NCBI RefSeq assembly: GCF_011764565.1
Contig: NZ_AP022871.1
Coordinates: 3,100,320-3,164,319, forward strand
DNA length: 64,000 nt
Reading direction: 5' to 3'
DNA from: Phytohabitans suffuscus
Lineage (GTDB): Bacteria; Actinomycetota; Actinomycetes; Mycobacteriales; Micromonosporaceae
The notes under the pieces were generated by a model. It was given only the letters and a program-made list of their open reading frames with translations, was not told the DNA's origin and ran no database searches. Both the position numbers and the translations under genes were made by a program. This document shows positions 1-9,107 of the stretch, piece by piece. Within the stretch, counting starts at the first letter, position 1. Every line of letters begins with the position of its first letter.

Positions 1-330
1 CCGGTCGAGGCCAAGCTCGCGGTCGACGGGGTGAGCGAGGTGCTCGACACCTGGCTGCCCGCCGGCCGCCGCCAGAACCCCACGTCCCGCCAAGGCGTGG
101 TGCACCTGGTGGCGACCGACGCGGCCCAGGAGTGGTTCCTGCGCCTGCGCGGCGAGGGCGTGGCGCTGCTCGACACCGGCACCCTGCTCGACACCGACGA
201 GCACCCCGCCCGGGCGTACGCGGCGGGCACGGCGAGCGACCTGCTCCTGGCCCTCTACGGCCGGGTGGGATTCGACGTGCTCGATGTCACGGGCGACGTC
301 ACGCTGCTCGACTGCCTCCGTACGGGCTGA
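1..330 (+). CDS. C-terminal part of a mycothiol-dependent maleylpyruvate isomerase-like (MDMPI) protein, cut by window start
   Basis: The frame is open from base 1 and ends at a TGA. The segment GTASDLLLALYGR followed by a short beta-rich tail (VLDVTGDVTLLDCL) is typical of the C-terminal domain of the DinB-like mycothiol-dependent maleylpyruvate isomerase family, common in actinobacteria. The N-terminal metal-binding four-helix domain lies outside the window, so the substrate cannot be inferred. A GTG at 31 is in frame but is probably internal, because the reading frame upstream of it has the same codon character. Confidence 0.7.
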   Translation, partial: PVEAKLAVDGVSEVLDTWLPAGRRQNPTSRQGVVHLVATDAAQEWFLRLRGEGVALLDTGTLLDTDEHPARAYAAGTASDLLLALYGRVGFDVLDVTGDVTLLDCLRTG

Positions 331-397
331 CGCGGGCCACGACCACCGCGCCACGTGGCACATAATCGTAAGGACCGTGCCAGGGAGTGGTGAGGGG

Positions 398-1767
<1,370 letters not shown>

Positions 1768-1771
<4 letters not shown>

Positions 1772-2784
1772 CCAGCGCGCGGGAACGCCCCACTCTGGAA
1801 GCGGTCGCCCGCCGTGCCGGGGTTTCCCGCGCCACGGTCTCGCGCGTGGTCAACGGCTCCACGACGGTGGCCGAGCCGATCCAGGAGGCCGTACGGCAGG
1901 CGGTGCGCGAGCTCGGATACGTGCCCAACCTCGCCGCGCGCAGCCTGGTCACCCAGCGCACCGACTCGATCGCCCTGATCCTGCCCGAGTCGGCGACCCG
2001 GGTCTTCTCCGACGACCAGTTCTTCCCCGGCATCGTGCGGGGCGTGAGCCAGGAGCTGGAGGCGGCCGACAAGCAGCTCGTGCTCATCATGGCGGGCTCG
2101 GCGGCCAGCTACGACCGAGTCGAGCGCTACACCACCGGCCGCCACGTCGACGGCGTCATGTTCGCCTCGATGCACGGCGTCGATCCGCTGCCCGGCATAC
2201 TCGCCCGTATCGGCATCCCGGTCATGTGCAGCGGGCGCCCGATGGGCCGGGGCACGCCCCCGGTGCCGTACGTCGACGTGGACTCGGTCGGTGGGGCGGC
2301 GCAGGCGGTCCGCCACCTGCTCGACGCGGGGCGCCAGCGGATCGCGACGATCGCCGGCCCGCAGGACATGGTGGCCGGCATCGACCGGCTGGCCGGCTAC
2401 CGCAACGAGCTCAAGGGATCGCGCCGCCGCTCGATCGTGGCCAACGGCGACTTCACCCGCGAGTCAGGGGCGATCGCCATGCGCCAGCTCCTCGAAGACG
2501 ACCCGGCGCTCGACGCGGTATTCGTGGCCTCCGACCTCATGGCACACGGCGCGCTCCGCACCCTGCGCGAGGCCGGCCGCCGGGTGCCCGAAGACGTGGC
2601 GGTGGTCGGCTTCGACGACGTGGAGATCGCCCGCTACACCGACCCGCCGCTCACCACCGTGCGCCAGCCGATCATCGACATCGGCCGCGAGATGGTGCGC
2701 CAGCTGCTTCGGATCGCCCAGGGCGAAGAGGTCGAGGAGGCGCTGATCCTCCCCACCGAGCTGGTGGTCCGCGAGAGCGCCTAG
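1768..2784 (+). CDS. LacI-family transcriptional regulator
   Basis: This 338-residue protein has an N-terminal helix-turn-helix (TLEAVARRAGVSRATVSRVV, about residues 8-27), a hinge helix (LGYVPNLAARSLV) and a periplasmic-binding-protein-like sugar-sensing domain ending in TELVVRES. It starts at a GTG overlapping the glucosidase stop. The most direct inference is that it represses the upstream beta-glucosidase and is relieved by that enzyme's sugar or product; a palindromic operator was not located with confidence. Its TAG shares CTAG with the stop of the convergent EI24 gene. Confidence 0.95.
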
Positions 2785-3599
2785 CTGTCGATCGTGGCCC
2801 GGCCGTGCGCGGCCACGGCGGGCGCGTCGATCGAGAGGCCGAGCACCTTGCGGGCGAGCAGCGTGCCGCCCGCGACCGCCGCCGGCATGATCAGCACCGC
2901 GCCGAGCGGGATCAGGAAGCAGCAGAAGACGCTCACCCCGAAGCCCAGCGCCAGCGGGCGGTTTCCGGCGAGCACCCGCCGCCGGTCGGGCAGGCGCAGG
3001 CCGCGCCGGAAGAACGGCACGCCCACCAGCTCCAGCGCGAGGAACCAGCCGGCGACCAGCGCGCCGATCACCGGGATCACGGTCTGGCCGACGAACGGCA
3101 GCAGGCCGAGAAAGAAGAGCGGGATGCCGATCGCGACCGAGAGGGCGATCAGCCGTACCGAGTCCCACAGGCTGCGCCGCAGCGAAAGCCACCACGGCAC
3201 CTCCACCTCGCCGGGCACGCCGCCGTAGCGCTCCTCGACCGTCTCGGAGATCTTCTCGTAGAACGGGTCGCCGATGAGCAGCGTGACCGCGGTGAAGGTC
3301 AGCACGCCGATGAGCCCGCCGAGCCCGAGGATCCCTATCGCGGCGAGGAACCGCACCAGGTCGCGCGGCCCCTCGGACCAGTCGTCGGCGAACCAGGTGG
3401 CCAGCTCCGCGAGGTCGGAGACGAAGTAGATCAACGTCACGAAAGCAGCGACGAACAGCAGCCCCGAGATCAGCGCCGGGATGATCCCGAGCAGGACCAG
3501 CCGGGGGCTGCGCGCGTACATGCCGATGCCGCGACCGAGCAGCCCGACACCCGCGAAGAACTCACCAACCACGCCGGGAGCGTAGAACACCGCGCCCAC
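2781..3599 (-). CDS. EI24 (CysZ-like) domain membrane protein
   Basis: This 272-residue protein has about six hydrophobic segments, including LLGIIPALISGLLFVAAFV near residue 36 and a pair in the C-terminal half. The arrangement GDPFYEKISETVEERYGG followed by a hydrophobic stretch is typical of EI24/CysZ family proteins. In proteobacteria CysZ transports sulfate, but the actinobacterial members are uncharacterised, so transport is only a family-based guess. It converges with the LacI gene with overlapping stops. Confidence 0.85.
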   Translation of the reverse strand: MGAVFYAPGVVGEFFAGVGLLGRGIGMYARSPRLVLLGIIPALISGLLFVAAFVTLIYFVSDLAELATWFADDWSEGPRDLVRFLAAIGILGLGGLIGVLTFTAVTLLIGDPFYEKISETVEERYGGVPGEVEVPWWLSLRRSLWDSVRLIALSVAIGIPLFFLGLLPFVGQTVIPVIGALVAGWFLALELVGVPFFRRGLRLPDRRRVLAGNRPLALGFGVSVFCCFLIPLGAVLIMPAAVAGGTLLARKVLGLSIDAPAVAAHGRATIDS

Positions 3600-3632
3600 A
3601 ACCGCCCGGCGACGACTCCCCGGACGGCGGCG

Positions 3633-4021
3633 CTACCCGCTCGGGGTGGGACCCGGGCTCGTGGCGGGCGGGGGCGTGGAGGCCGGCGGGGTCGGCTCGG
3701 CGGTCGCCTCGGGTGCCGCGGTCGCGGTGGGCGTCGGCGAGGGCTCGGCGGTGGCCGTGGCGGTTGGCGTCGGCGTCGCGGACGCGGACGGCGGGGCGGT
3801 CGGCGACTGGCTGGCGGCCACGGGCATCGAGGTCGGCCCCTTGGCGGGCCAGCCCCGAGCGGGGGCCGAGGCCCGGGCGGCGCGGTGCCCAGGCTGCCCG
3901 CGCCCTCGGGCCGGGACGCCGGCGGCGGCGTACCGGTGGCCATCTGCCACCCCACCCAGACGGCGAGCGGCAGACCTAATACCACGATTGCCGCGAAAAC
4001 CACCTTTGGCGTCTTGTCCAC
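3633..4021 (-). pseudogene. Small membrane-anchored Pro/Thr-rich protein, reading frame broken
   Basis: A GTG at 4021 opens a frame encoding MDKTPKVVFAAIVVLGLPLA, a clear transmembrane anchor, followed by about 30 Pro/Gly-rich residues. Beyond about 3870 this frame becomes Arg/Pro-rich and runs into the neighbouring EI24 gene. A second frame supplies a natural Ser/Thr/Pro/Ala tail (for example SPTAPPSASATPTPTATATA) ending at a TAG at 3633. The total length, 389 bases, is one short of a multiple of three. I infer a single-base loss between about 3850 and 3900, where GGGGG and GCCCC runs occur. The intact product would be a roughly 130-residue one-pass protein of unknown function. Confidence 0.55.
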
Positions 4022-4060
4022 ACCTTTTCACCGCGCAAGCGGTAAAAAGGTTGCGGGTGC

Positions 4061-4798
4061 TCACGCGACCAATCGGATCCTCACCCGTCGGTTGGCCCTG
4101 CCCTTGCTCTCCACCTTGACCACCTGGACCTTGCCGATCTGGGCCGTCGCCGCGACGTGGGTGCCGCCGTCGGCCTGGACGTCCAGGCCGGTGATGTCGA
4201 CGATGCGGACCTCCTGCTCGCCGGGCGGGATCAGGTTGGTCTGGGTGCGCACGATGTCGGGGATGGCGAGCGCCACGTCGCGCGGCAGCACCCGCACCTC
4301 GATCGCGCGGTCGGCGACCACCTCGGCGTTGACAAGGTCCTCCAGCGACGCCTTGAAGTCGGGCGGGACCTCCGGCAGGTTGAAGTCCATCCGGGCCTCA
4401 CCGGGCTCCATGTTGCCGCCGGTCACCAGCGCCCCGAAGTCGCGAAACACCACGCCGCACAGCACGTGCAGCCCGCTGTGGGTGCGCATGAGCAGGCTGC
4501 GCCGCTCGTCTTCCACCGCGCCGGTGACCGCGGTGCCGGGCGGCGGCAGCGGGTCGCCCTCGGCGGGCAGGAGGTAGAGGTCGTCGCCCTTGCGGGTGCC
4601 GGCGATCCGGGTCCGCACGCCCTGCCAGAGCAGCACCCCGTGGTCCGGCGGCTGCCCGCCACCGCCCGGGTAGAAGGCCGAGCGGTCCAGGACGATGCCC
4701 TGCTCCGGGTCGGCGGCGAGCACCGTGCACTCCCACTCGCGCAGGGTCGGGTCGGCCAGGTCGAGCCGCTGCGTGCGACCGTGGTGCGTGACGCCCAT
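4061..4798 (-). CDS. AlaX-like alanyl-tRNA editing protein
   Basis: The 245-residue protein resembles the free-standing editing domains related to AlaRS, which hydrolyse mischarged Ser- or Gly-tRNA(Ala). The N-terminal AFYPGGGGQPPD (residues 41-52) and the HxxxH motif (H107, H111 in THSGLH) are present. The second zinc motif, classically CxxxH within CGGTHV, reads DGGTHV here (D210, H214), so one usual cysteine ligand is an aspartate. It may be a variant metal site rather than an inactive one, since the surrounding motif is fully conserved. It lies in a same-strand run with the broken membrane protein gene. Confidence 0.9.
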   Translation of the reverse strand: MGVTHHGRTQRLDLADPTLREWECTVLAADPEQGIVLDRSAFYPGGGGQPPDHGVLLWQGVRTRIAGTRKGDDLYLLPAEGDPLPPPGTAVTGAVEDERRSLLMRTHSGLHVLCGVVFRDFGALVTGGNMEPGEARMDFNLPEVPPDFKASLEDLVNAEVVADRAIEVRVLPRDVALAIPDIVRTQTNLIPPGEQEVRIVDITGLDVQADGGTHVAATAQIGKVQVVKVESKGRANRRVRIRLVA

Positions 4799-4807
4799 GA
4801 TGCGGTC

Positions 4808-5695
4808 CTAATCGTTCAAGAACGTTGATATCCGATCGCGCAGGTCGGCCCGCTCGGTCCAGAGGATGCCGGGCCGGTCGTAGATGTGCAGCTCGGCCCT
4901 TGGCAGCGCGGCGGCCAGCTGCTCCGCGACGGCCGCCGGGTGGAGGTCGTCGCCGGCGCTGCCGATGACCAGCGCGCGGGCGCTCACCGCGCCGAGGTCG
5001 GCCTGGTCGGCGACCGCCGCCTGGTCGGCGAGACCGGCCAGCTCGGACGCCAAGCCGTCGCGCATCAGCTGGTCGATGCGCTGCCGCAGGTAGGCCCACC
5101 CGGCGGGGGTGTTGCGCACGGCCGGCGGGGTCTCGGCCGAGACCGCCTCCGCCACCGTGGAGACATCGCCCGACTGCACCGCCTCCACCAGGGCCGAGAG
5201 CCGGTCGCGCGCCGCCGCGGTCCGGGGCTCGTCGAGTACGGCCGGGAGGAAGAAGACGACCCGCTCGAAGCGCTCCGCGCTCTGCGCCAGCAGGTGGCAC
5301 AGCGCGCCGGCGCCGAGGCTGGCTCCCACGGCGCGAGTAGCGCCCGAGAGGTCGGCGATGGCCCGCAGGTCGCGCGCCAGGTCGCCGTACGTCAGCTGGC
5401 CGGCCGGCGGATCCGACCGCCCGTGGCCGCGAAACTGGAAGAAGACCTTGCGCCCGTTGACCGCGCTGCCGAGCGGCCGGGTGGCCCCGATGCCGGTGGC
5501 GAACCCGTGCGCGAAGACGGTCGCCGGATCGCCCGAACCCGAGACAAGCCGCTCCAGCCGGACGCCGTGCGGAGTGGTGACAAGCTCGGTCGCCGGCTCG
5601 GGCAGTGCCGGCCGGCCGGTCCGTGGCGCCGAGGGCCCCGGTCCGTACGTCCGCGGGCCGCCGTCGGGCGGCGGTGGCCAGCGGAAGTCTCTCAC
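4808..5695 (-). CDS. Alpha/beta-hydrolase fold protein
   Basis: This 295-residue protein has the oxyanion-hole HGF (around residue 63), an RGHGRSD strand and the nucleophile elbow GASLGAG (S126), all typical of the alpha/beta hydrolase superfamily. An acid residue is plausible in GSAGDDLHP, but the usual C-terminal catalytic His motif is not obvious. The first 35 residues are Pro/Gly-rich and probably disordered. Its ATG overlaps the stop of the DUF2516 gene by four bases, so the two are translationally coupled. The substrate is unknown. Confidence 0.85.
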   Translation of the reverse strand: MRDFRWPPPPDGGPRTYGPGPSAPRTGRPALPEPATELVTTPHGVRLERLVSGSGDPATVFAHGFATGIGATRPLGSAVNGRKVFFQFRGHGRSDPPAGQLTYGDLARDLRAIADLSGATRAVGASLGAGALCHLLAQSAERFERVVFFLPAVLDEPRTAAARDRLSALVEAVQSGDVSTVAEAVSAETPPAVRNTPAGWAYLRQRIDQLMRDGLASELAGLADQAAVADQADLGAVSARALVIGSAGDDLHPAAVAEQLAAALPRAELHIYDRPGILWTERADLRDRISTFLND

Positions 5696-6006
5696 CAGAA
5701 GCCCTTGCCGTCCGTCAGGTCGCGCAGGCCGACACGGACGTCGAGCAGGTAGACGGAGGCGGCCGCGATGCCGATCAGGCCGAAGATGTTGACCGCGCTG
5801 AAGAAGAAGAGCGTCAGCAGCAGGGAGACGCCGAGGATGGCGAGCCAGGCACCCTTGGGGATCGTGCCGATCGCCGGAAACGCGTCGGACCGCTGGGTGA
5901 GGCAGTGCACGAGTGCCACGCCCTCGATAACCAGGGCGAAAATGAGCAGCGCCATGTCAATGACGTATCGGACGTCGAGATAGAACAGCGGCGCGGTGAG
6001 CTCCAT
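5692..6006 (-). CDS. DUF2516 family small membrane protein
   Basis: The 104-residue protein has about three hydrophobic segments, one of them LAILGVSLLLTLFFFSAVNI. Family and context match the actinobacterial DUF2516 protein that follows hbhA (as in M. tuberculosis Rv0476, from memory). ATG 6006 was preferred over an upstream GTG/ATG because hydrophobic family homology begins at MELTAPLFYL. It is the third gene of the regulator-hbhA-DUF2516 group and overlaps the hydrolase gene by four bases. Function unknown. Confidence 0.85.
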   Translation of the reverse strand: MELTAPLFYLDVRYVIDMALLIFALVIEGVALVHCLTQRSDAFPAIGTIPKGAWLAILGVSLLLTLFFFSAVNIFGLIGIAAASVYLLDVRVGLRDLTDGKGFW

Positions 6007-6075
6007 GGGTAAAAGCTTAGCCGCGGGCGCCGGCCGGGCCATGCCCTGCCGGCGCCCGCTGGCACCGCAAAATGG

Positions 6076-6600
6076 CTACTTGGCGGCGGGCCGGGTGCGC
6101 TTGGTGGCCTTGGCCGCCTTCTCGGCGGGCTGCTCCTCGGTCGCGCCCGCGGACTCGCTGGCCGGAGCCGCGGTCACCTCGGCCGGCGGCTCGGTGGCCT
6201 CGATGTCGGAGTTGACCGCGTCGGCCGTGTGCACCACGCCGGTGCCGACCACGCGCTCGCCGTGGGCGACGAGCCCGCCGTAGAACGCGACCGCGCGCTC
6301 CTGGACAGACTGGGCGCCGGCCGCGAGGGCGGCGACGTTGCGACGGGCGACCGCGCGCACGCGGTCGGCGTCGAAGTCGGTGCTGGCGGCCCGGTCGCGC
6401 AGGCTCGCGGCGGTGGTGTTGGCGGCGCGCAGGGTGGCGACTGCCCGGGCGCGCAGGTCGACGGTGCCGGCGGCGGCCTTGCCGCTCAGCTCGTTGACCA
6501 CGGTCGGCAGCTTGCGCAGCTGCTGGTATGCCAGGTCACCGGCGCCAGCGGCGGCGTAGAGCGGGCCGGGGATGCGGGTCGACTTGCTCTGCTCGGTCAT
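6076..6600 (-). CDS. hbhA: HBHA-like alanine/lysine-rich coiled protein
   Basis: This 174-residue protein has no signal peptide. It is predicted to be mostly helical, with an Ala-rich region (YAAAGAGDLAYQQLRKLPTV onward) and a Lys/Ala/Pro tail ending KRTRPAAK. That layout and the upstream HTH gene match heparin-binding haemagglutinin loci (Rv0474-Rv0475 order). The tail is much less lysine-rich than mycobacterial HBHA, so adhesion to glycosaminoglycans should not be assumed; a role at the membrane or with lipid inclusions is an alternative. ATG overlaps the regulator's TGA (ATGA). Confidence 0.75.
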   Translation of the reverse strand: MTEQSKSTRIPGPLYAAAGAGDLAYQQLRKLPTVVNELSGKAAAGTVDLRARAVATLRAANTTAASLRDRAASTDFDADRVRAVARRNVAALAAGAQSVQERAVAFYGGLVAHGERVVGTGVVHTADAVNSDIEATEPPAEVTAAPASESAGATEEQPAEKAAKATKRTRPAAK

Positions 6601-7091
6601 TGGTTCTCCTCCTCGGCCGCGGGTGCGACCGTCTTCTTGACCGCCTTCTTCGCGGTCTTTTTCGCGGGCTTGGGGGTGGCGGTCTGCGACTCCTCCGGCT
6701 CATCCGCGGCGTCTGCCGCTGTGGCATCCGCGGCGGCGCGGGCGTTCTCCCGGCGGAAGGTCTCGTAGATCTGGCTCAGCGACTGCTTCTGCGACACGGT
6801 CAGGTCGGGGTCCGCCGCGATCGCGGCGGTCACGCCCTGCCCCTCCTTGGCGTCGAGCGCGTCGAGGAGCCCGGCTCGCAGGTACATCACCGGGGTGGAG
6901 ACGCGCAGCGCGCTGGCCAACTGCTGGAGCACCTCGGCGCTCGGCTTGCGAAGGCCGCGCTCGACCTGGCTGAGGTACGGGTTGCTGACCCCGGCCTGGT
7001 CGGCGAGCTGCCGGAGCGAGATCTTGGCGTTGCGCCGCATGTCACGGATGAAGCCGCCGATGTCGCGGGGCAGATCCTTCGGGGTGGCCAT
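6597..7091 (-). CDS. XRE-type helix-turn-helix regulator with Lys/Ala-rich tail
   Basis: The 164-residue protein carries an HTH (ISLRQLADQAGVSNPYLSQV, about residues 24-43) and a central helical domain. Its low-complexity tail (AKKTAKKAVKKTVAP) could bind DNA nonspecifically. It corresponds to the regulator preceding hbhA in mycobacteria. Start ATG 7091 is supported by TACGGT at 7104-7099 with a 7-base spacer, a leaderless arrangement; an upstream in-frame start would extend through that promoter. It overlaps the hbhA-like gene by four bases, so it probably regulates its own operon. Confidence 0.85.
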   Translation of the reverse strand: MATPKDLPRDIGGFIRDMRRNAKISLRQLADQAGVSNPYLSQVERGLRKPSAEVLQQLASALRVSTPVMYLRAGLLDALDAKEGQGVTAAIAADPDLTVSQKQSLSQIYETFRRENARAAADATAADAADEPEESQTATPKPAKKTAKKAVKKTVAPAAEEENQ

Positions 7092-7098
7092 GCCCTCG

Positions 7099-7152
7099 AC
7101 CGTACGCCGGGGCGCTTGCTCCTGCAAGCAAACTGCTAACTGTGGGCTAACT
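7099..7152 (-). promoter_or_regulatory. Promoter/operator region of the hbhA-type operon
   Basis: Reading the minus strand: TACGGT (7104-7099) is a -10 element seven bases before the ATG. A palindrome GCTTGC-TCCT-GCAAGC (7114-7129) sits at about the -35 position. Two direct copies of GTTAGC (7151-7146 and 7140-7135) lie 11 bp apart, one helical turn, just upstream. The palindrome is a good candidate for autoregulation by the XRE protein; the direct repeats could serve either flanking regulator. Confidence 0.5.
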
Positions 7153-7263
7153 CACCAGGTGCGGCCGGTCAGCCGGTATGTCTCTTGCGATAACGGACGT
7201 CTCAGGCACTAGACTCCGCAGGGCCTCATCCGGCGCAACCGTTTCCTGAGGGGTATGAACTAG

Positions 7264-7488
7264 GTGGACATCGAGCGTGCGACCATCCAGTGGCGCAAGA
7301 GTTCGAAAAGCGGGCACGGCAGCAACAACTGCATAGAGGTCGGCACCTCGTCCACCTTTGAGGGCATCCTCGTTCGCGATTCCAAGGACCGTACGGGGCC
7401 CACGCTCACCTTCGAGCGGTCCGCGTGGAGAAACTTCCTCGAGTTTGCGACCTCACCGTCAGGCGATATCGCGCAGGATCCGATCTAG
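7264..7488 (+). CDS. DUF397 domain protein
   Basis: This 74-residue protein shows the DUF397 signature: W-R-K-S-S-K-S near residue 10, NNCIEV, ILVRDSKD, and a final TFERSAWRNFLEF. DUF397 proteins are usually paired with an HTH-DUF5753 regulator, as here with the convergent gene that overlaps its last 30 bases. The pairing behaves like a regulator and its small partner or antagonist in Streptomyces studies of the Scr1/Scr2 type; that role is inferred. It starts at GTG 7264. Confidence 0.9.
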   Translation: MDIERATIQWRKSSKSGHGSNNCIEVGTSSTFEGILVRDSKDRTGPTLTFERSAWRNFLEFATSPSGDIAQDPI

Positions 7489-8337
7489 CACCTCGCCGAT
7501 CGGGCGCTGACGGACCGCCGTCTCGAATCCCCAGAACATCCCCTTGTAGCGCTCGATCTCGGAACGATCCTCCCGAGTCACGAGCGCCTTACGGCCATTT
7601 TCGATGAAGAGCAGATCGTCGTCGACTGGGTCGGGAAACTCTAAGATCACAAATGACCCCATCATCCCGAGGTGCACGCCGGACGAAAACGGGATGACGT
7701 GAATGTCGATGTGTGGTGTGGCGTCGAGCTCCGCCAGCTGCTGTAGCTGGCGACGCATGATCGTCGCGTCGCTCGACCCGGCACCCACCCACCGGTGGAC
7801 CACCGCCTCGTCCAGCATGAAGAACATCCGCGGCGGGTCCGGCCGGTGGATGATCTCCTGCCGGGCCATCCGTGCCTGCACCTGCCGGTCGACCTTGCGC
7901 TTTTCGCCCGGCGTGGAGAGTCCCTGGATCAGGGCCCGAGCGTACTCCTCCGTCTGCAGAAGTCCGGGAACGAATGTCAGCTCGAACTGCCGAATCACCG
8001 ACGCGGCGCCCTCGTAGCCGAGATAGTTGATGAAGTCGAGGTTGAGGACGTCGCGGTATGTGGTCCACACCTGCTTTTTGCTCCGCCTGGCGAGCGCCAG
8101 AAAGTGGCGCTGCCGCTCGGGATCGTCGACCCCGTAGTGGTCGAGCAGTGCCAGAAGATCGATGCGCGAGATCCCGACCTGCCCATTTTCAATGCGGAGC
8201 AGCTTGGCGGGGGACCACTCAAGAGCCTCGGCGACCTCGCGCTGGGTCAACCCGGCATCCATGCGCACGCGGCGCAGCTCAATACAGAATCGTCGGCGAC
8301 TGACCATTGCATCTGGGGTCGGTCCCAAATCGATCAA
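7459..8337 (-). CDS. HTH (XRE) regulator with DUF5753 domain
   Basis: The 292-residue protein has an N-terminal HTH (AGLTQREVAEALEWSPAKL) and a long DUF5753 region with FVPGLLQTEEYARAL and the late DLLFIENGRKALVT. It converges on and overlaps the DUF397 gene. The start is uncertain: TTG 8337 has AAAGG nine bases upstream, while ATG 8307 has no clear ribosome site; homology fits either. GTTAGC motifs upstream could be its operators. Confidence 0.88.
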   Translation of the reverse strand: MIDLGPTPDAMVSRRRFCIELRRVRMDAGLTQREVAEALEWSPAKLLRIENGQVGISRIDLLALLDHYGVDDPERQRHFLALARRSKKQVWTTYRDVLNLDFINYLGYEGAASVIRQFELTFVPGLLQTEEYARALIQGLSTPGEKRKVDRQVQARMARQEIIHRPDPPRMFFMLDEAVVHRWVGAGSSDATIMRRQLQQLAELDATPHIDIHVIPFSSGVHLGMMGSFVILEFPDPVDDDLLFIENGRKALVTREDRSEIERYKGMFWGFETAVRQRPIGEVLDRILRDIA

Positions 8338-8381
8338 CTCCCGAGACCTTTGCGCCGAGCCGATCGCGTCGGACTGACATC

Positions 8382-8565
8382 GATGTTAGCAGCGGATAAC
8401 GAGCCCTTAAGAGTCGCGAATCGGCACCCGACGGACCAAAAGATCGTTAGCATTTACGATCTGCAACTTGCAGAAAACAGCAACCATGCGGCCTGGCAAA
8501 CCGGCCGATAACGACCCAATCGCGGCGGCGGCCGGCCACTTTTTGCTACCTGCAGATGGTTAGTA
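8382..8565 (+). promoter_or_regulatory. Repeated GATnGTTAGyA motifs upstream of the DUF5753 regulator
   Basis: Three similar sites lie in the upstream region: GATGTTAGCA at 8382-8391, GATCGTTAGCA at 8442-8452 and GATGGTTAGTA at 8555-8565. The same GTTAGC core occurs twice at 7135-7151, on the far side of the DUF397/regulator pair. Their confinement to this locus suggests operator sites, but spacing is irregular and no binding is shown. Confidence 0.35.
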
Positions 8566-8665
8566 TCTTCCATTTCGGGGCCGCTTTCTGCACAATGGAG
8601 CCAAGCTAGTTCTTCTCGCCGCTCGGCTTGAGGGCAGCGGGTCATGGCAGGCCCCCGGCTAACCG

Positions 8666-8702
8666 CGCACAAGAGGCCCGGATCATGCGGGTCTTTTGTG
8701 CG
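8666..8702 (+). terminator. Hairpin followed by TTTT
   Basis: CGCACAAGAGGCCCG (8666-8680) pairs with CGGGTCTTTTGTGCG (8688-8702) across a 7-base loop, with two mismatched or wobble positions. TTTT follows at 8703, giving the form of a plus-strand intrinsic terminator. No gene precedes it, so it may end an unannotated RNA. Confidence 0.45.
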
Positions 8703-9030
8703 TTTTGCCCCGGCGACAGACCAGCTCTTTGGTGTGCGGCCGCCACCTGGACTCTTGCGTAAACGCTCTTCGACGCCCACAGTTGAGTTGACGTTCGCGA
8801 CAATATTCGATCTCTCCGGTCCACCTGAGCCCCTAGCGCCTGGGGGCCCGAGTCCGGTGCCGGAGAGAGGGAGATCTCAGAGCACCGTCGACGATCGCGG
8901 CGCGCATCTCGGCCGGCAGCCGTAATGGCCACGGCGCCAGCGGGACCGGGCGGTCGAGACTGTGCTCACGCCCACGGCGGAGATCTGGAGACCTGAATCG
9001 GGGGCCTGCCAACCACTGATCTCGTCACCC

Positions 9031-9062
9031 GGACCCGGTGCCGGCCACTTGGCACCGGGTCC
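9031..9062. terminator. Perfect 12-bp hairpin downstream of the asparaginase operon
   Basis: GGACCCGGTGCC pairs perfectly with GGCACCGGGTCC across an 8-base loop. It lies 46 bases past the asparaginase stop, so it most likely ends that minus-strand operon in the U-poor actinobacterial style. A CCTTTT tract follows on the plus strand, so it may work both ways. Confidence 0.65.
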
Positions 9063-9107
9063 GTCCTTTTGTCCAGCAGACCGCGTCACTCGGCCGGATC
9101 GGGCTAC

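Larger units (their letters stand above)
8338..9107. other. Intergenic stretch, no convincing gene, several hairpins
   Basis: Open frames here have poor codon character and no recognisable protein. The stretch holds the GTTAGC motifs, a hairpin at 8666-8702, a long CTCTCCGG/CCGGAGAG pairing (8812-8819 with 8860-8867) enclosing a C-rich/G-rich pair, and a perfect 12-bp hairpin at 9031-9062. It could encode a structured RNA on the plus strand; no known family was recognised. Confidence 0.4.

Noticed and set aside
2226..4577. 783-codon open frame on the plus strand
   Set aside because: It runs antisense through the EI24, broken membrane and AlaX genes and is Arg/Pro/Ala-rich with no domain. It is a GC-driven shadow frame.
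8806..8880. Riboswitch candidate upstream of the gap hairpins
   Set aside because: I compared it by eye with cobalamin, ydaO and SAM-IV patterns and found no conserved core; there is also no gene downstream on that strand.
8644..8925. 94-codon frame in the 8.3-9.1 kb gap
   Set aside because: It crosses two hairpins, has no ribosome site, and shows no coding-type codon bias.
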